Source: Sphingobacteriales bacterium UTBCD1
GTDB lineage: Bacteria > Bacteroidota > Bacteroidia > Chitinophagales > Chitinophagaceae
Assembly (NCBI GenBank): GCA_002066995.1
Contig: MWTC01000035.1
Location: 85,160-149,159, forward strand
Direction: 5' to 3'
DNA: 64,000 bases
The translations under genes and the position numbers were made by a program. The notes below the pieces were generated by a model. That model was not told the origin of the DNA, did not search any database, and saw only the letters and a list, made by a program, of their open reading frames with translations. This document shows positions 43,940 to 52,488 of this stretch, piece by piece (the stretch's first letter is position 1; each line of letters starts with the position of its first letter).

Positions 43940-44454
43940 TTTCCGTAGTTAGTTTTTGGTTGTATAAAAGATTATTTACCGGATGCAGTCAATGGCTGTT
44001 GACATGATAAGTGATTTTCAAATCTACTTAATTTCAAAATGAGACTTTCCGGTTTTTATACAGGTGGTAAAAGAAATTATTTAGGGCAGTATGCAATTTC
44101 TCAGCCTGGCCTATCCGTTCCTTTGCGGGGTGTCATGGTGCTATTGTCTTTAGAATAAACCGGCGCTCCCTTTTTAATCCCTTCTTTTTCTTTTGGTGGA
44201 AAATGAATAAAAAGATCAAGCACCGGTAGCTACAGGAATGCCCCCGACGCAAAGACTCCGATAATTTGTAAACCGTTTCTGTACGGGTAGGAATAAATTG
44301 AATACCCGGCATCATGATATTGGTAAGATCCAAAGGCGGTGCTTTTTTACAGGATTTATCAAAAACAGGGAACGCATAAAAGAAAAAAAAAGCACCGGAA
44401 AATTCCTTTGATACCCAAAGCTATTCAGTTTAGCATCTCAACGTATAACACAGC

Positions 44455-44468
44455 CACCAGGCCTGGTG
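44455..44468. promoter_or_regulatory. Perfect 14-bp palindrome, candidate operator
   Basis: CACCAGGCCTGGTG is fully self-complementary. It lies 26 nt before a TAAATTTG -7-like element, so it would cover the -33 region of a promoter for the 44706 gene. It might equally be chance or a DNA structure. Confidence 0.35.
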
Positions 44469-44493
44469 TATAAAGAATATCTTTAATTTATCG

Positions 44494-44501
44494 TAAATTT
44501 G
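44494..44501 (+). promoter_or_regulatory. Candidate -7 element upstream of the CHASE2 gene pair
   Basis: TAAATTTG fits TAnnTTTG. The start codon is about 200 nt downstream, so a long leader would be implied. Confidence 0.3.
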
Positions 44502-44705
44502 TTATATTAGAAAAGAAAAAGGAACGGTTTCCGGCACCTGAGAGAATGATCTGTTTTACTCCTGCCCATCAGTTAAGGACTTAAATACTTTTTTGGATAA
44601 AATATTTTTCTGTGTTGTGACAAATCAAATACCTGGTAAAATATCTTCATTGGATGTGATCAGGCTTGCCAGGAAAAATATTGATCAAATCAAAAAACCT
44701 TTACC

Positions 44706-45551
44706 ATGATATCCCGCTTTTTCAGATTCGCTTTAATGGCCATTTTGCTGATGCCGTCTATTTGCACGGCAAACCCGGTAAGCGATACTTCCGGTATTCA
44801 TGTAATAATTGTTTCAGTAAGCGGCAGGCCCGTCTGGAACATTGGTAATAAAAAAATAAGACTTAAACCTGATACAACCATTAATGTAAAAGATATACGG
44901 TCTCTTTCCCGTTCCGTTGTTTTTTTAAATCCCAATGATGGTTTTATCAAATATATTGTGAAAGGGAGTAAAGAGGTGGCAACCATCAATGGCCTTGCAG
45001 ATTCAAACCTGCTCGCTAAAAACGGATCTTCCAATAAAAATTCTACTGCTACTTTGGGTATTCGCGGATCGGAATGTTATTTGTCCATAACAAGCACAGG
45101 AAAAAAATCACTGACACCCGAAAAGCTGGAAAATTATCTTACCTGTGCCGGACAGTATTACAACTGGGGACAGGATACTATTTGCCTTTTTACTTCAAAG
45201 AATGCGGAAATGGGAATAGACAGCGCTCAATGGCTGATGGAAGTAAACGAAGAAACACATTCTTTTCCTGTTTTTACAAAAGGTAATTGCATGGTACTGA
45301 AACCGGAAACTGAATTTCAAAACTCTTCCGGGCTGACACTGATTATTTATGCTCATAATGAAGAAGATATCCGGGTAGATGGGGTCAATTTCCAGGATAT
45401 AAAAACACAAGTGAAGGCGATGCAGCGAGCAGGATGGAGTTCTGCCGATATTGCAGATGAACTTGCCCGTCAACTGATCCGGATAAAAGAGAATGTGAAT
45501 CTGAAGGATTTTCTGAGAAAAAATGTTTTGAATAACCTTCAGACCTATTGA
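44706..45551 (+). CDS. Exported protein of unknown function, partner of CHASE2-like protein
   Basis: A 281-residue protein with a signal peptide (hydrophobic core A-L-M-A-I-L-L-M-P-S-I, cleavage near T-A-N-P at about 23). The N-terminal part is beta-rich with two short charged strands. The middle includes two cysteines in E-C-Y-L-S and Y-L-T-C-A-G-Q-Y-Y-N-W-G. The C-terminal 45 residues form a charged helix containing M-Q-R-A-G-W-S-S-A-D-I-A-D-E-L-A-R. I do not recognise the family. Its stop is 5 nt before the ATG of the CHASE2-like gene (overlapping if TTG is used), so the two are coupled and probably act together at the envelope. Confidence 0.65.
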   Translation: MISRFFRFALMAILLMPSICTANPVSDTSGIHVIIVSVSGRPVWNIGNKKIRLKPDTTINVKDIRSLSRSVVFLNPNDGFIKYIVKGSKEVATINGLADSNLLAKNGSSNKNSTATLGIRGSECYLSITSTGKKSLTPEKLENYLTCAGQYYNWGQDTICLFTSKNAEMGIDSAQWLMEVNEETHSFPVFTKGNCMVLKPETEFQNSSGLTLIIYAHNEEDIRVDGVNFQDIKTQVKAMQRAGWSSADIADELARQLIRIKENVNLKDFLRKNVLNNLQTY

Positions 45552-45556
45552 AAGGA

Positions 45557-46939
45557 ATGAATAAGCGTTTAAAAATTTTATTGTCTGTCCTGATAGGTTT
45601 TTATATTTTATTTCTTCCTGTTTATTCGATGCAGTCAGATTCCCTGTCTGGCGAGGAGTACGGGCTGATGGGAGAAATGCTCCGGTTACGCCAGTCTATC
45701 ATAAATAAATTCGGGTTTCTTTCACGCAAACAGGAGAAAGACATCAATAAGATATTATCCAAATATCTTTTTATTGATCTTTCTTACAAGAATACTTTTA
45801 TCTATAAAGGAGCCGGCAATGATGTGCGGGTGGACAGGGTTGCATTGACAAAACTATTACGGAGTTTATATTCCGAGCAATCAAAAATCAGGTTGGTGCT
45901 GTGTGACGTTCTGTTGGAAGAACCCATGGATGCAAGCTGGGGGCAGAACCCGGAAAGCCTTGGTGATGACGCTTATGAAGAAGCCACACAAAAAGCAAAA
46001 GCCGTAGATGCGGAGTTAAGGCAGATCATGGATTCATTCCAGGCAAAAAATAAAATTTTGCTTCCTTTCGAATATGATGTGAACGGCAGCACCAGAACAA
46101 ACCTGATATTTCCGGAGATCAGAAGCGCTCTTTCCCAATACAGTTCACAATTCAATGAATCTTTTTACCGCTACAGTTATATTATAGATCACTACCGCGG
46201 TATCCCCATCGTTATGAATGACATGATCAGGGGGAATAAGGATACATCTTACCTGGGTAAATTATTTGGCATCGGTATATTGAAGGGGCAAAGCTTTCGC
46301 AGGGCAGGCATTACATTGAACAGGATCACCCCGCATTTCCGGATCACGAATGAAAAGATTCAAAGAGATGTAGATTATTTTCTTGCCGGGGATTTTAATA
46401 CGGAACTGATGAAAGGCAGAGACTCCCTGATCGTTGTAATCGGCAATTTTGAAAACAGGGATATACATACCACCATACTGGACAAGATGTCCGGCCCTTT
46501 ATTGCTGATTAACCTTTACGAGAGCCTGGAAAAAGGTGATAATTTTTTTGAATGGTGGTTTATCTTGCTCTCTTTGATCGTCTATTCAATTATCGGGTAT
46601 GTAAGCCTGGATAAACTAACGAAGCCGAAAAGTCCTGAGACTGTAATTCCCCTGGTGAAAAAGCATTTTAATATTTCCCGGGGTAAAAAGAGGTTGCCCC
46701 TGCTATCTGACATACTCAGCATAGTGTGGAATGTGATATACTTTGCATTTCATTATATAAGGTACCAATTGAAGAAGAACTGGGTTTATTGGGCGCTTTT
46801 TCTGTATATATTAATCTCATTGCTTCTGTTCGGCCATTATTTATACCTGCTGGCATCAACAGCAGGGTTAGTATTGCTGCAATTTACGGGCAACCTGATC
46901 AAATACATTTTAAAGAAGAAAAGCTCCACCGTAAGCTGA
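45557..46939 (+). CDS. CHASE2-like membrane protein
   Basis: About 460 residues from the ATG at 45557; a TTG at 45548 would add three residues and overlap the upstream stop. An N-terminal membrane helix leads into a large extracytoplasmic region. That region has the CHASE2 pattern: R-L-V-L-C-D-V-L-L-E-E-P near residue 115, K-I-L-L-P-F-E-Y-D near 170, and V-I-G-N-F-E-N-R-D-I-H-T-T-I followed by G-P-L-L-L-I-N-L-Y near 295. At least two further helices follow (F-E-W-W-F-I-L-L-S-L and the C-terminal L-F-L-Y-I-L-I-S-L-L-L). No kinase, cyclase or other output domain is attached, unusual for CHASE2. Confidence 0.7.
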   Translation: MNKRLKILLSVLIGFYILFLPVYSMQSDSLSGEEYGLMGEMLRLRQSIINKFGFLSRKQEKDINKILSKYLFIDLSYKNTFIYKGAGNDVRVDRVALTKLLRSLYSEQSKIRLVLCDVLLEEPMDASWGQNPESLGDDAYEEATQKAKAVDAELRQIMDSFQAKNKILLPFEYDVNGSTRTNLIFPEIRSALSQYSSQFNESFYRYSYIIDHYRGIPIVMNDMIRGNKDTSYLGKLFGIGILKGQSFRRAGITLNRITPHFRITNEKIQRDVDYFLAGDFNTELMKGRDSLIVVIGNFENRDIHTTILDKMSGPLLLINLYESLEKGDNFFEWWFILLSLIVYSIIGYVSLDKLTKPKSPETVIPLVKKHFNISRGKKRLPLLSDILSIVWNVIYFAFHYIRYQLKKNWVYWALFLYILISLLLFGHYLYLLASTAGLVLLQFTGNLIKYILKKKSSTVS

Positions 46940-46982
46940 ACTTTTGCAGTTACATGGATTCCTGAATTAAGCAACAAACCTT

Positions 46983-47966
46983 TTACTTCTTCGGTGGAGT
47001 ATAAATGGTTACTGCATTTTTTACCGGCTTTACAGTTTTCAGATAAGTATAGATGGCTTTAAGGTCATCTTCATCCATTTTGCCGTACATGATCCAGGGC
47101 ATTATAGAATTTTGCGCTCCCGGTTTTAACGGGGTATGCATGGTTGCAGAGTCGGAACGCTTGTGAAAAAGATCCAGGAACATTTCTTCTGTCCAATTGC
47201 CGATACCGGTTTCCTTATCCGGTGAAATGTTGGCGGAATGAATAATGGAACCGTCGGGCATTGGGAATTCCCTGCCTCCACCAAACTCTTTTCCTGCTAT
47301 CAGAGTTCCCTTATCCGCTTTTGTATGGCATTCCATACAAGCTGCCGCATTGACCAGATAACTTCCATAGTTCACCACGTCTGTTTTTGCGGGAAGTTTT
47401 GTAAGGCTGGCTTTTTGCGGGATCGTGTTAATCAGAAAATTCATCGGGAAATCCGATTCGGATTTGGTGACTTCATGAGGGATGGGTGGAAGAGTACGTA
47501 TGTAAGCAATGATAGATTTTATATCATCTTCATCCATCCGTCCATAATAGGGATAAGGCATAACCGGAAATATGGCCTTACCTTCTTTGGTGACGCCGGT
47601 AGTGATCAGACGAAATAATTCTCCATCAGAATATCGGCTGATACCTGCAGGAGTGATATTAGCTGCATAATAGGAACCGGGAAATCCAAGTGACTGATCG
47701 AATCTTCCGCCACCCATCCCGAAAGTTCCTTCAACAGGAGGGCCTGAGAATTTTGTCCAGTCACGTTGGGAATGGCAATCAATACAAACGGTGACATGAG
47801 TAGCGAGGTATTCGCCCCGGGCAATTCTTTCGGGGGTAAGTTCCACTTTCATATCCGGTGCTGCACCTACGTTGGGCAATGCTAACTTAAGATAACCGAC
47901 AAATCCGGCTACTGCCACAATAAGAACAACGACAACCCAGATCAGGATTTTTTTGAATCGTTTCAT
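46983..47966 (-). CDS. Membrane-anchored dihaem cytochrome c
   Basis: A 327-residue protein with an N-terminal membrane anchor (residues 6-25) and two c-type haem sites, C61-I-D-C-H65 and C210-M-E-C-H214. Candidate distal methionines are in F-P-V-M-P-Y-P-Y and S-I-M-P-W-I-M-Y. The two domains are internal repeats: both carry R-M-D-E-D-D or K-M-D-E-D-D before a T-Y/R-T-L segment. It would transfer electrons on the periplasmic side, probably to or from a dehydrogenase or oxidase not encoded here. Single gene. Confidence 0.93.
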   Translation of the reverse strand: MKRFKKILIWVVVVLIVAVAGFVGYLKLALPNVGAAPDMKVELTPERIARGEYLATHVTVCIDCHSQRDWTKFSGPPVEGTFGMGGGRFDQSLGFPGSYYAANITPAGISRYSDGELFRLITTGVTKEGKAIFPVMPYPYYGRMDEDDIKSIIAYIRTLPPIPHEVTKSESDFPMNFLINTIPQKASLTKLPAKTDVVNYGSYLVNAAACMECHTKADKGTLIAGKEFGGGREFPMPDGSIIHSANISPDKETGIGNWTEEMFLDLFHKRSDSATMHTPLKPGAQNSIMPWIMYGKMDEDDLKAIYTYLKTVKPVKNAVTIYTPPKK

Positions 47967-48408
47967 TATGTTTGGTTTTGTTTCCTGTTTTTATGACTTT
48001 TCGTTTTGATACGGTTTTTTATGAACACCGGTCAGTCTTCAATCTTTTCGGTTCAACCGGGGATCAGGCAGAATACTGATATATGGAAAATTGCAGGGAT
48101 CTTGTTTATTCCTTTTGGTTGATTCTCTTTTTTGTCCCAATCCTCCGGTTTAAATAAAGGCGAATTAACTTTTTCTCAGTCATATCGGAATTTATTGATA
48201 GCTGAATAGAAGTATTATTCAAAAGATCAACATTCTTTTCAGTATCTGTATATAATTGCCGTTTGTACCGAAAGGCTAAGATACATTTTAAATACTTTCT
48301 AAATCTTATAGGTGGAAAAAGAATTTGAATCCTGTTATTTTTAAAAAAACTACTAAGGATTCCTGAGAAGATAGACGGGTTTATTATGCCTGCGTTCAGA
48401 TTTCATTT
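47967..48408. other. Intergenic region without visible features
   Basis: This 442-bp A/T-rich stretch lies between the cytochrome c and SET genes. I see no ORF with sensible composition, no tRNA and no strong hairpin. Confidence 0.5.
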
Positions 48409-48828
48409 TTATTTCCCGGTTTTCTTAATTTTCATATTTTCTCTCATCGTGATCCAGTAATCCCTTCCGTAATCCACAAAGATCTCTTCGCCGGGAAAAA
48501 TATCACGGGTGGCCTCAATAAATACTTTGCCATTTACTACGACATAAACCGAATTGTTTCTGACTCCTTTAATTTTTCTTAAACCTCTGGAATCATTGGC
48601 ATACCTGCCGGGTAATTTTTTAAAAGGCTCTGCATTGATGACATAATTCCGGTTCACATAAAAAATATAATTATTCTCCGATTCAGAAGCTTTTACTTCT
48701 TTCCAGGTGGTTATCCTTCCTTTGTATTCCACAATGCGGGTTCCGGCGGGTATCAGATTTTTTGTGAACAATCCTTTACCGGCCCGGGGTAAGGACGATC
48801 TCTTAACTACTAAACGAATGCCTTTCAT
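48409..48828 (-). CDS. SET-domain protein
   Basis: A 139-residue stand-alone SET domain. It has G-R/K-G-L-F-T-K-N near residue 18, the cofactor/pseudoknot motif R75-Y-A-N-D-S80 and the C-terminal E-E-I-F-V-D-Y120-G. In canonical SET lysine methyltransferases the first motif is R-x-x-N-H-S/C, so His is replaced by Asp. The post-SET cysteine cluster is absent and the tail is basic. It may methylate a ribosomal, DNA-binding or other lysine-rich target. Bacterial SET proteins of this size are known but poorly characterised. Confidence 0.85.
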   Translation of the reverse strand: MKGIRLVVKRSSLPRAGKGLFTKNLIPAGTRIVEYKGRITTWKEVKASESENNYIFYVNRNYVINAEPFKKLPGRYANDSRGLRKIKGVRNNSVYVVVNGKVFIEATRDIFPGEEIFVDYGRDYWITMRENMKIKKTGK

Positions 48829-49273
48829 GGTCAGATCCTTGTCTGTGTTCTTTTTTTGAATGGCTCAATATTAATGATCTTATGGTAACAAACAAAATCT
48901 GGTACATGTTTAACCAATAATTTATAGTTGTGCTTTTATTAGATCTGTAGGCTGGTTTCTTACAAAAAATATTATGCTGAAAGGCGAATATGTGGATCAG
49001 TCCTATCATGATTTCCCGGCCAGTGATATACGGTCAGGAGGCAAATTTTATGGAGGCATGCTTGAAGCTTCGGTGAGTTTCTAAGAAAAAGGTTTTTTAA
49101 TCTTTTTGCCTCAGCATTTTTGTGAGAGTTGTAAGATGAGTTAATAACCTGATTGACAGAAATGAGTGACATTGTAAGACACAATAACAAACAGGCTATT
49201 TTAATATTTTTAGAATAGCCTGTTATAAAGTTTCTCAATATTTCTTTTATATCAATTCAATCTTCTTGTTGAA
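48829..49273. other. Intergenic region upstream of SET gene and downstream of the split peptidase
   Basis: This 445-bp stretch holds the hairpin at 49190-49224. Two minus-strand frames inside it (48803-49009 and 48972-49238) look like chance frames, with no family-like features. Confidence 0.5.
49190..49224 (-). terminator. Hairpin downstream of the split M49 gene
   Basis: A perfect 11-bp inverted repeat AACAGGCTATT...AATAGCCTGTT with a 13-nt A/T loop lies 50 nt past the peptidase stop. The minus-strand tail is only weakly T-rich, so termination strength is uncertain. Confidence 0.5.
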
Positions 49274-49804
49274 TTACAGCCCAAGCACGGATACTCCCTG
49301 GTCAAAGACAATGTCCACAGGTATGTTGGCGGCTTTAAGCCTGTCAAGATCTTTTTGTAATTGTTCTCCGATCTTTCCTTTCTCCGCCACCAGTTTGGCC
49401 ACTCCGTCATAATCGCCATTTCCCTGAAGGGTCAGTATCAGGTTGGAAAGGCTGTCCACCGCAGCTTTCATTTTATCAAAGTTCACTTTGTAGGTGCCGT
49501 CGTCCAGGCGCTCAAATGCATTATGTTCTTTGAAATAATTAAAGCGCACCATATTAGCGATCCCGTGTGCATCGCCGGCTCCAAAGCGCACCGAACGGAA
49601 GATGCCCGCAATGAAAGTGGTGTAATAGTCTTTAATGTCGCTGGTCAGTTCTCCTTTTTGCAGAAGCTGCTCCACCATGTACAAGCCGAGAATATCTGCT
49701 TTTCCTTCTTCCAGCGCTGATGCATATTCCTTCAACGCTTTTCTTACCGTTCCTTTTCCGTCAATGGTATTTTTGATACCCAGACCGTGAGCCACTTCAT
49801 GAAA
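49274..49804 (-). pseudogene. C-terminal fragment of an M49-family metallopeptidase, cut off by insertion
   Basis: The 176 codons start F-H-E-V-A-H-G-L-G, the zinc H-E-x-x-H helix, and include E-E-G-K-A-D-I-L-G-L, the second metal motif of the dipeptidyl-peptidase III-like M49 family. The remaining two thirds of the protein are encoded at 52484-53596 on the same strand. Between them sits a foreign element bounded by CAACA repeats. As it stands, this fragment has no signal peptide or start context (only TTG at 49807), so it is probably not translated into a working enzyme. Confidence 0.92.
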
Positions 49805-49809
49805 CAACA
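49805..49809. repeat. Target-site duplication, left copy (CAACA)
   Basis: CAACA lies immediately left of the inserted element; the same five bases lie at 52484-52488. Joining the flanks with one copy restores in-frame N-T-M-L-F-H-E-V. Confidence 0.85.
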
Positions 49810-49969
49810 GCCAGTTTGGCGCAAGCGAGGGTGAAGTTTCCCGTTTCGGAAATTTTTTGTAGGTTTGGAGTGTCGGCTTCGCTTGAGGTTTCGGAATAAA
49901 AGTCCCTGCCTGCGGCCAAGCTGCCGAAGCGTTGGTGGTAATTTTATTCTTTAATCGAAACCTATAACT

Positions 49970-51877
49970 ATGACAAGAAAAAATTTCCTAAGACGTTCGG
50001 CAAAGCTAATTGGCTTATTTGTTGCCACAATTTTGATCGGTAACATAGCATTTGGACAAACACAAAGTATCATTGTCCGGACGAGTTTGACACCATCACA
50101 GTTAAACTCAAACCAATTAGCTAAATTTAACAGGCTTTCCGGCTCATCACTGCATGACAGCTTTCAAATAGTGCAAGTACAAAACTTGGCGACAAGTCAA
50201 GTGAATGGTAAAATAAGATTGGCTTTATCATATCTACCTTGTAACGACCTTATTTTTACAGCCACGAAAGTTGACTACACTTCTGAAAATGATTATTATT
50301 GGTATGGCATCATTGATAGCGATGATGGAGACCATCCTTGCAAAGGAGGCTCAATAACTTTAATGGCGAAAGGAGGAGAGAAGTTTGGAGCTATAGTTTT
50401 TGATGATTATTCTTATGAATTTCAGGATTTGGGAAATGGTATTCAAACATTGTCAAGATTTAAATTAGAAGCCATTGGTGAAAATGAATGTGGCATTGAT
50501 TCAACTACACCAGGTTATCGCTCAAATTCGCAACCCCAATCTGAAGACCTATCAAAAAGTAATTCGCCCTCTCCCAACAGAATCACTCCTTGTAATCCGC
50601 AGACAAACGACGAAGTAAGGGTTTTAGTGCTTTGGACACAAGCGGCTGCTAATATTGAAGCAAATATCAATAACAGAATTGCATTAGGCATTGCTCAAAC
50701 AAATCAGGCATATTTAAACGGTCAAGTTGGGGGTACATTAAATCTTGTACTTGCGGGCAGTCAGCAAATAAATTTTGTTGAATCAAACAATCCTGCAGAT
50801 ATTCGAGCGGATGTTAATAGATTAGGTACAACCCAAGCAATTCAAGCATTACGAAATCAGTTTCAAGCAGATCTTGTAGTCTTATTGACTAATGGTAATT
50901 ATGGACGCTTCGTTGGAATAGCTCGTGATTTTGGTCCAAGTTTTAATGATGCTTACGCTATTGTTCAAACAAATGCTGCAACTGGGGGTAGATTTACCTT
51001 TGCACACGAAGTGGGACATTTATTTGGTTACAGACATGATGATGATCCTAATGGCACTATTCAACATGGCTACACTTTCAGAACTGGTTGGTTTATTTTC
51101 ACAAAACAGCGCTATACTCTACTTGCTGTAATGCCCTCTGGAAAAACCAGAGAACAAAATTACTCTAACCCTGATGTTTTTATCAAAAGTAAAGCCACTG
51201 GAACAACTAACCACAACAACAATGCTCAACAACACAGAAATACAGCAGCAATAGTTGCAAATTTCTTCGCTAATCAGCCTGTAAATCCACCTATGGCAAT
51301 TGATATTTTACAAAACAATCCCAATGTTTGCTGTACAACTGTTACTGCAGAAGCAGATGTATTTTGTGGAACAGCCCCCTATTATTTTAACTGGAAAATA
51401 AGTTACGATGGTATTAATTGGCAACTACTACCCAATAGCGAAATTGTTACTTTCAATACTGACTGCGACAAAACAACGCTAATTATTGAATTAGCTGTTA
51501 CAGATGCAAAGTCCCAATTCCAGGTTGTAAGACGCTATTATAATGCTGACTGTGGGCAAATGCAGCGAATGGTAAAAACAAATTCTATTCAGGTAACCAA
51601 AATTGAAAGCAACAAAAATCAACTGATTCAAAATATTTTTCCAAACCCAACAAGCGCCACTTTAAAAATTGAATTAAATCCAGCAACAGATGAATCCATG
51701 AAAATTGATATAACTGATGCATTAGGAGTTGTTAGAAAACAAATCATTACAGGGGTATTGTCAAAGGGGAAAAACATTTTTTCAATCAATACCGCTGGGC
51801 TACAAGCGGGTATTTATCGTTTAAGAGTAAATTCAAGTACAAGTACCGAATCACAACAGTTTTTAATTGTAAAATAA
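49970..51877 (+). CDS. T9SS-exported reprolysin-like metalloprotease (M12B type)
   Basis: A 635-residue protein with a signal peptide (cleavage near F-G-Q-T at 29). A propeptide-like region follows to about residue 205, then a metzincin protease domain with the zinc motif H346-E-V-G-H-L-F-G-Y-R-H356-D. The Met-turn is probably in A-V-M-P-S-G. A Cys-rich beta domain covers about 430-540. A type IX secretion C-terminal sorting domain spans 550-635 (I-F-P-N-P-T-S, then G-L-Q-A-G-I-Y-R-L-R-V). It would be secreted or surface-anchored by the T9SS. It is the main cargo of the inserted element. Confidence 0.9.
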   Translation: MTRKNFLRRSAKLIGLFVATILIGNIAFGQTQSIIVRTSLTPSQLNSNQLAKFNRLSGSSLHDSFQIVQVQNLATSQVNGKIRLALSYLPCNDLIFTATKVDYTSENDYYWYGIIDSDDGDHPCKGGSITLMAKGGEKFGAIVFDDYSYEFQDLGNGIQTLSRFKLEAIGENECGIDSTTPGYRSNSQPQSEDLSKSNSPSPNRITPCNPQTNDEVRVLVLWTQAAANIEANINNRIALGIAQTNQAYLNGQVGGTLNLVLAGSQQINFVESNNPADIRADVNRLGTTQAIQALRNQFQADLVVLLTNGNYGRFVGIARDFGPSFNDAYAIVQTNAATGGRFTFAHEVGHLFGYRHDDDPNGTIQHGYTFRTGWFIFTKQRYTLLAVMPSGKTREQNYSNPDVFIKSKATGTTNHNNNAQQHRNTAAIVANFFANQPVNPPMAIDILQNNPNVCCTTVTAEADVFCGTAPYYFNWKISYDGINWQLLPNSEIVTFNTDCDKTTLIIELAVTDAKSQFQVVRRYYNADCGQMQRMVKTNSIQVTKIESNKNQLIQNIFPNPTSATLKIELNPATDESMKIDITDALGVVRKQIITGVLSKGKNIFSINTAGLQAGIYRLRVNSSTSTESQQFLIVK

Positions 51878-51887
51878 TTATTATCGG

Positions 51888-51906
51888 CTGTCGGTATCGC
51901 CGGCAG
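51888..51906 (+). terminator. Hairpin between the two cassette genes
   Basis: CTGTCGG, loop TATCG, CCGGCAG (one T-G pair), followed by TCTTAATTCTTTCT. It could be a weak terminator or an RNA-stability element after the protease gene. Confidence 0.4.
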
Positions 51907-51922
51907 TCTTAATTCTTTCTAT

Positions 51923-52465
51923 ATGAGGCACTCTTTATTACTTGCATTGTGTTGCATATTCGTTTTTGCAAAATGCAAAAAAGAAAAAAATGACGGAAAT
52001 TATTTTGGTTATGCAAAAGCAGAGTTAAATGGAATCGCAGTTACTTATAATGAAATTAGAGGCGGGACCTCCCATAATTCAGATACCATTTGGCTTGTTT
52101 TTGAAAGATGGGAAAGTTTAATTCCAAAAGAAGTTATGAACTTTGGCTCATTAGTTAAAACTATTAACCTATCTCAAAGTATTCATAAGAGAAATCACGG
52201 AGATAATACATTGACATCAAACTATTATACTCTCCGAGATGATGGAGATATTCCATGTGATGATTATAACATTTATGAACCGGACAGCTTACAAAACTTT
52301 ATTACTATAACATCATTTAATCCGCAGACAAAAGAAATTAAAGGTACGTTTCAGGCGACATATTTAATTGACTCAGCCAGAGTAGCAACTAAGGGAAAAT
52401 GCAGACCGTCTGCACCTGACACGATCAGAATAAGAAACGGAGAGTTTTATACTAAAATATTTTGA
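51923..52465 (+). CDS. Putative lipoprotein of unknown function, cassette cargo
   Basis: A 180-residue protein with a lipoprotein signal peptide: hydrophobic L-L-L-A-L-C-C-I-F-V-F-A-K-C, with the lipidated Cys at about 18 followed by K-K-E-K. The body is beta-type, with N-F-I-T-I-T-S-F-N-P-Q-T-K-E-I-K-G-T-F-Q near residue 125 and a C-terminal I-R-I-R-N-G-E-F-Y-T-K-I. This pattern is common to Bacteroidota DUF6252-like lipoproteins. It lies 45 nt after the protease gene and its stop is 18 nt from the element edge. Whether it modulates the protease is unknown. Confidence 0.75.
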   Translation: MRHSLLLALCCIFVFAKCKKEKNDGNYFGYAKAELNGIAVTYNEIRGGTSHNSDTIWLVFERWESLIPKEVMNFGSLVKTINLSQSIHKRNHGDNTLTSNYYTLRDDGDIPCDDYNIYEPDSLQNFITITSFNPQTKEIKGTFQATYLIDSARVATKGKCRPSAPDTIRIRNGEFYTKIF

Positions 52466-52483
52466 CGATATAAAACGTACCGC

Positions 52484-52488
52484 CAACA
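52484..52488. repeat. Target-site duplication, right copy (CAACA)
   Basis: This is the second copy of CAACA. It also forms the left arm of GCCAACA-TGG-TGTTGGC (52482-52498 region), whose outer GC comes from the element. Confidence 0.85.

Larger units (their letters stand above)
43940..44705. other. Long intergenic region with palindrome and degenerate repeat
   Basis: No credible gene here; a 66-codon minus-strand frame at 44133-44333 has no sensible composition. The region contains a GGAAAA...AAAAAGATCA segment at about 44190-44225 that resembles one at 57480-57520, a perfect 14-bp palindrome at 44455-44468, and a -7-like element at 44494-44501. Confidence 0.6.
49810..52483 (+). mobile_element. 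2,674-bp cassette-like insertion carrying a T9SS protease and a lipoprotein gene
   Basis: The boundaries are defined by the exact 5-bp direct repeat CAACA and by the broken peptidase reading frame. The left end has 160 nt of non-coding leader with a CAAGCGA (49822-49828) / TCGCTTG (49879-49885) inverted pair and two GTTTCGGAA repeats. The right end comes 18 nt after the stop of the second gene. Both genes are read opposite to the disrupted gene and are visibly richer in A/T and in ACA/CAA/AAT codons than neighbours. No transposase, integrase or clear long terminal inverted repeats are visible; both ends begin GC when read inward from the repeat. Confidence 0.85.

Noticed and set aside
44133..44333. 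66-codon minus-strand ORF in the intergenic region
   Set aside because: Composition is erratic and it crosses a repeat-like segment.
48803..49238. Two short minus-strand ORFs before the SET gene
   Set aside because: No recognisable motif, overlapping frames and cysteine/histidine-rich random composition.
49810..52483. Integron gene cassette
   Set aside because: No integron integrase is in the window and no R-Y-Y-Y-A-A-C/G-T-T-R-R-R-Y core pair frames the element. The 5-bp direct repeat points to a transposition-type event.
49810..52483. Insertion sequence
   Set aside because: Neither gene resembles a transposase and no convincing long terminal inverted repeats are visible.
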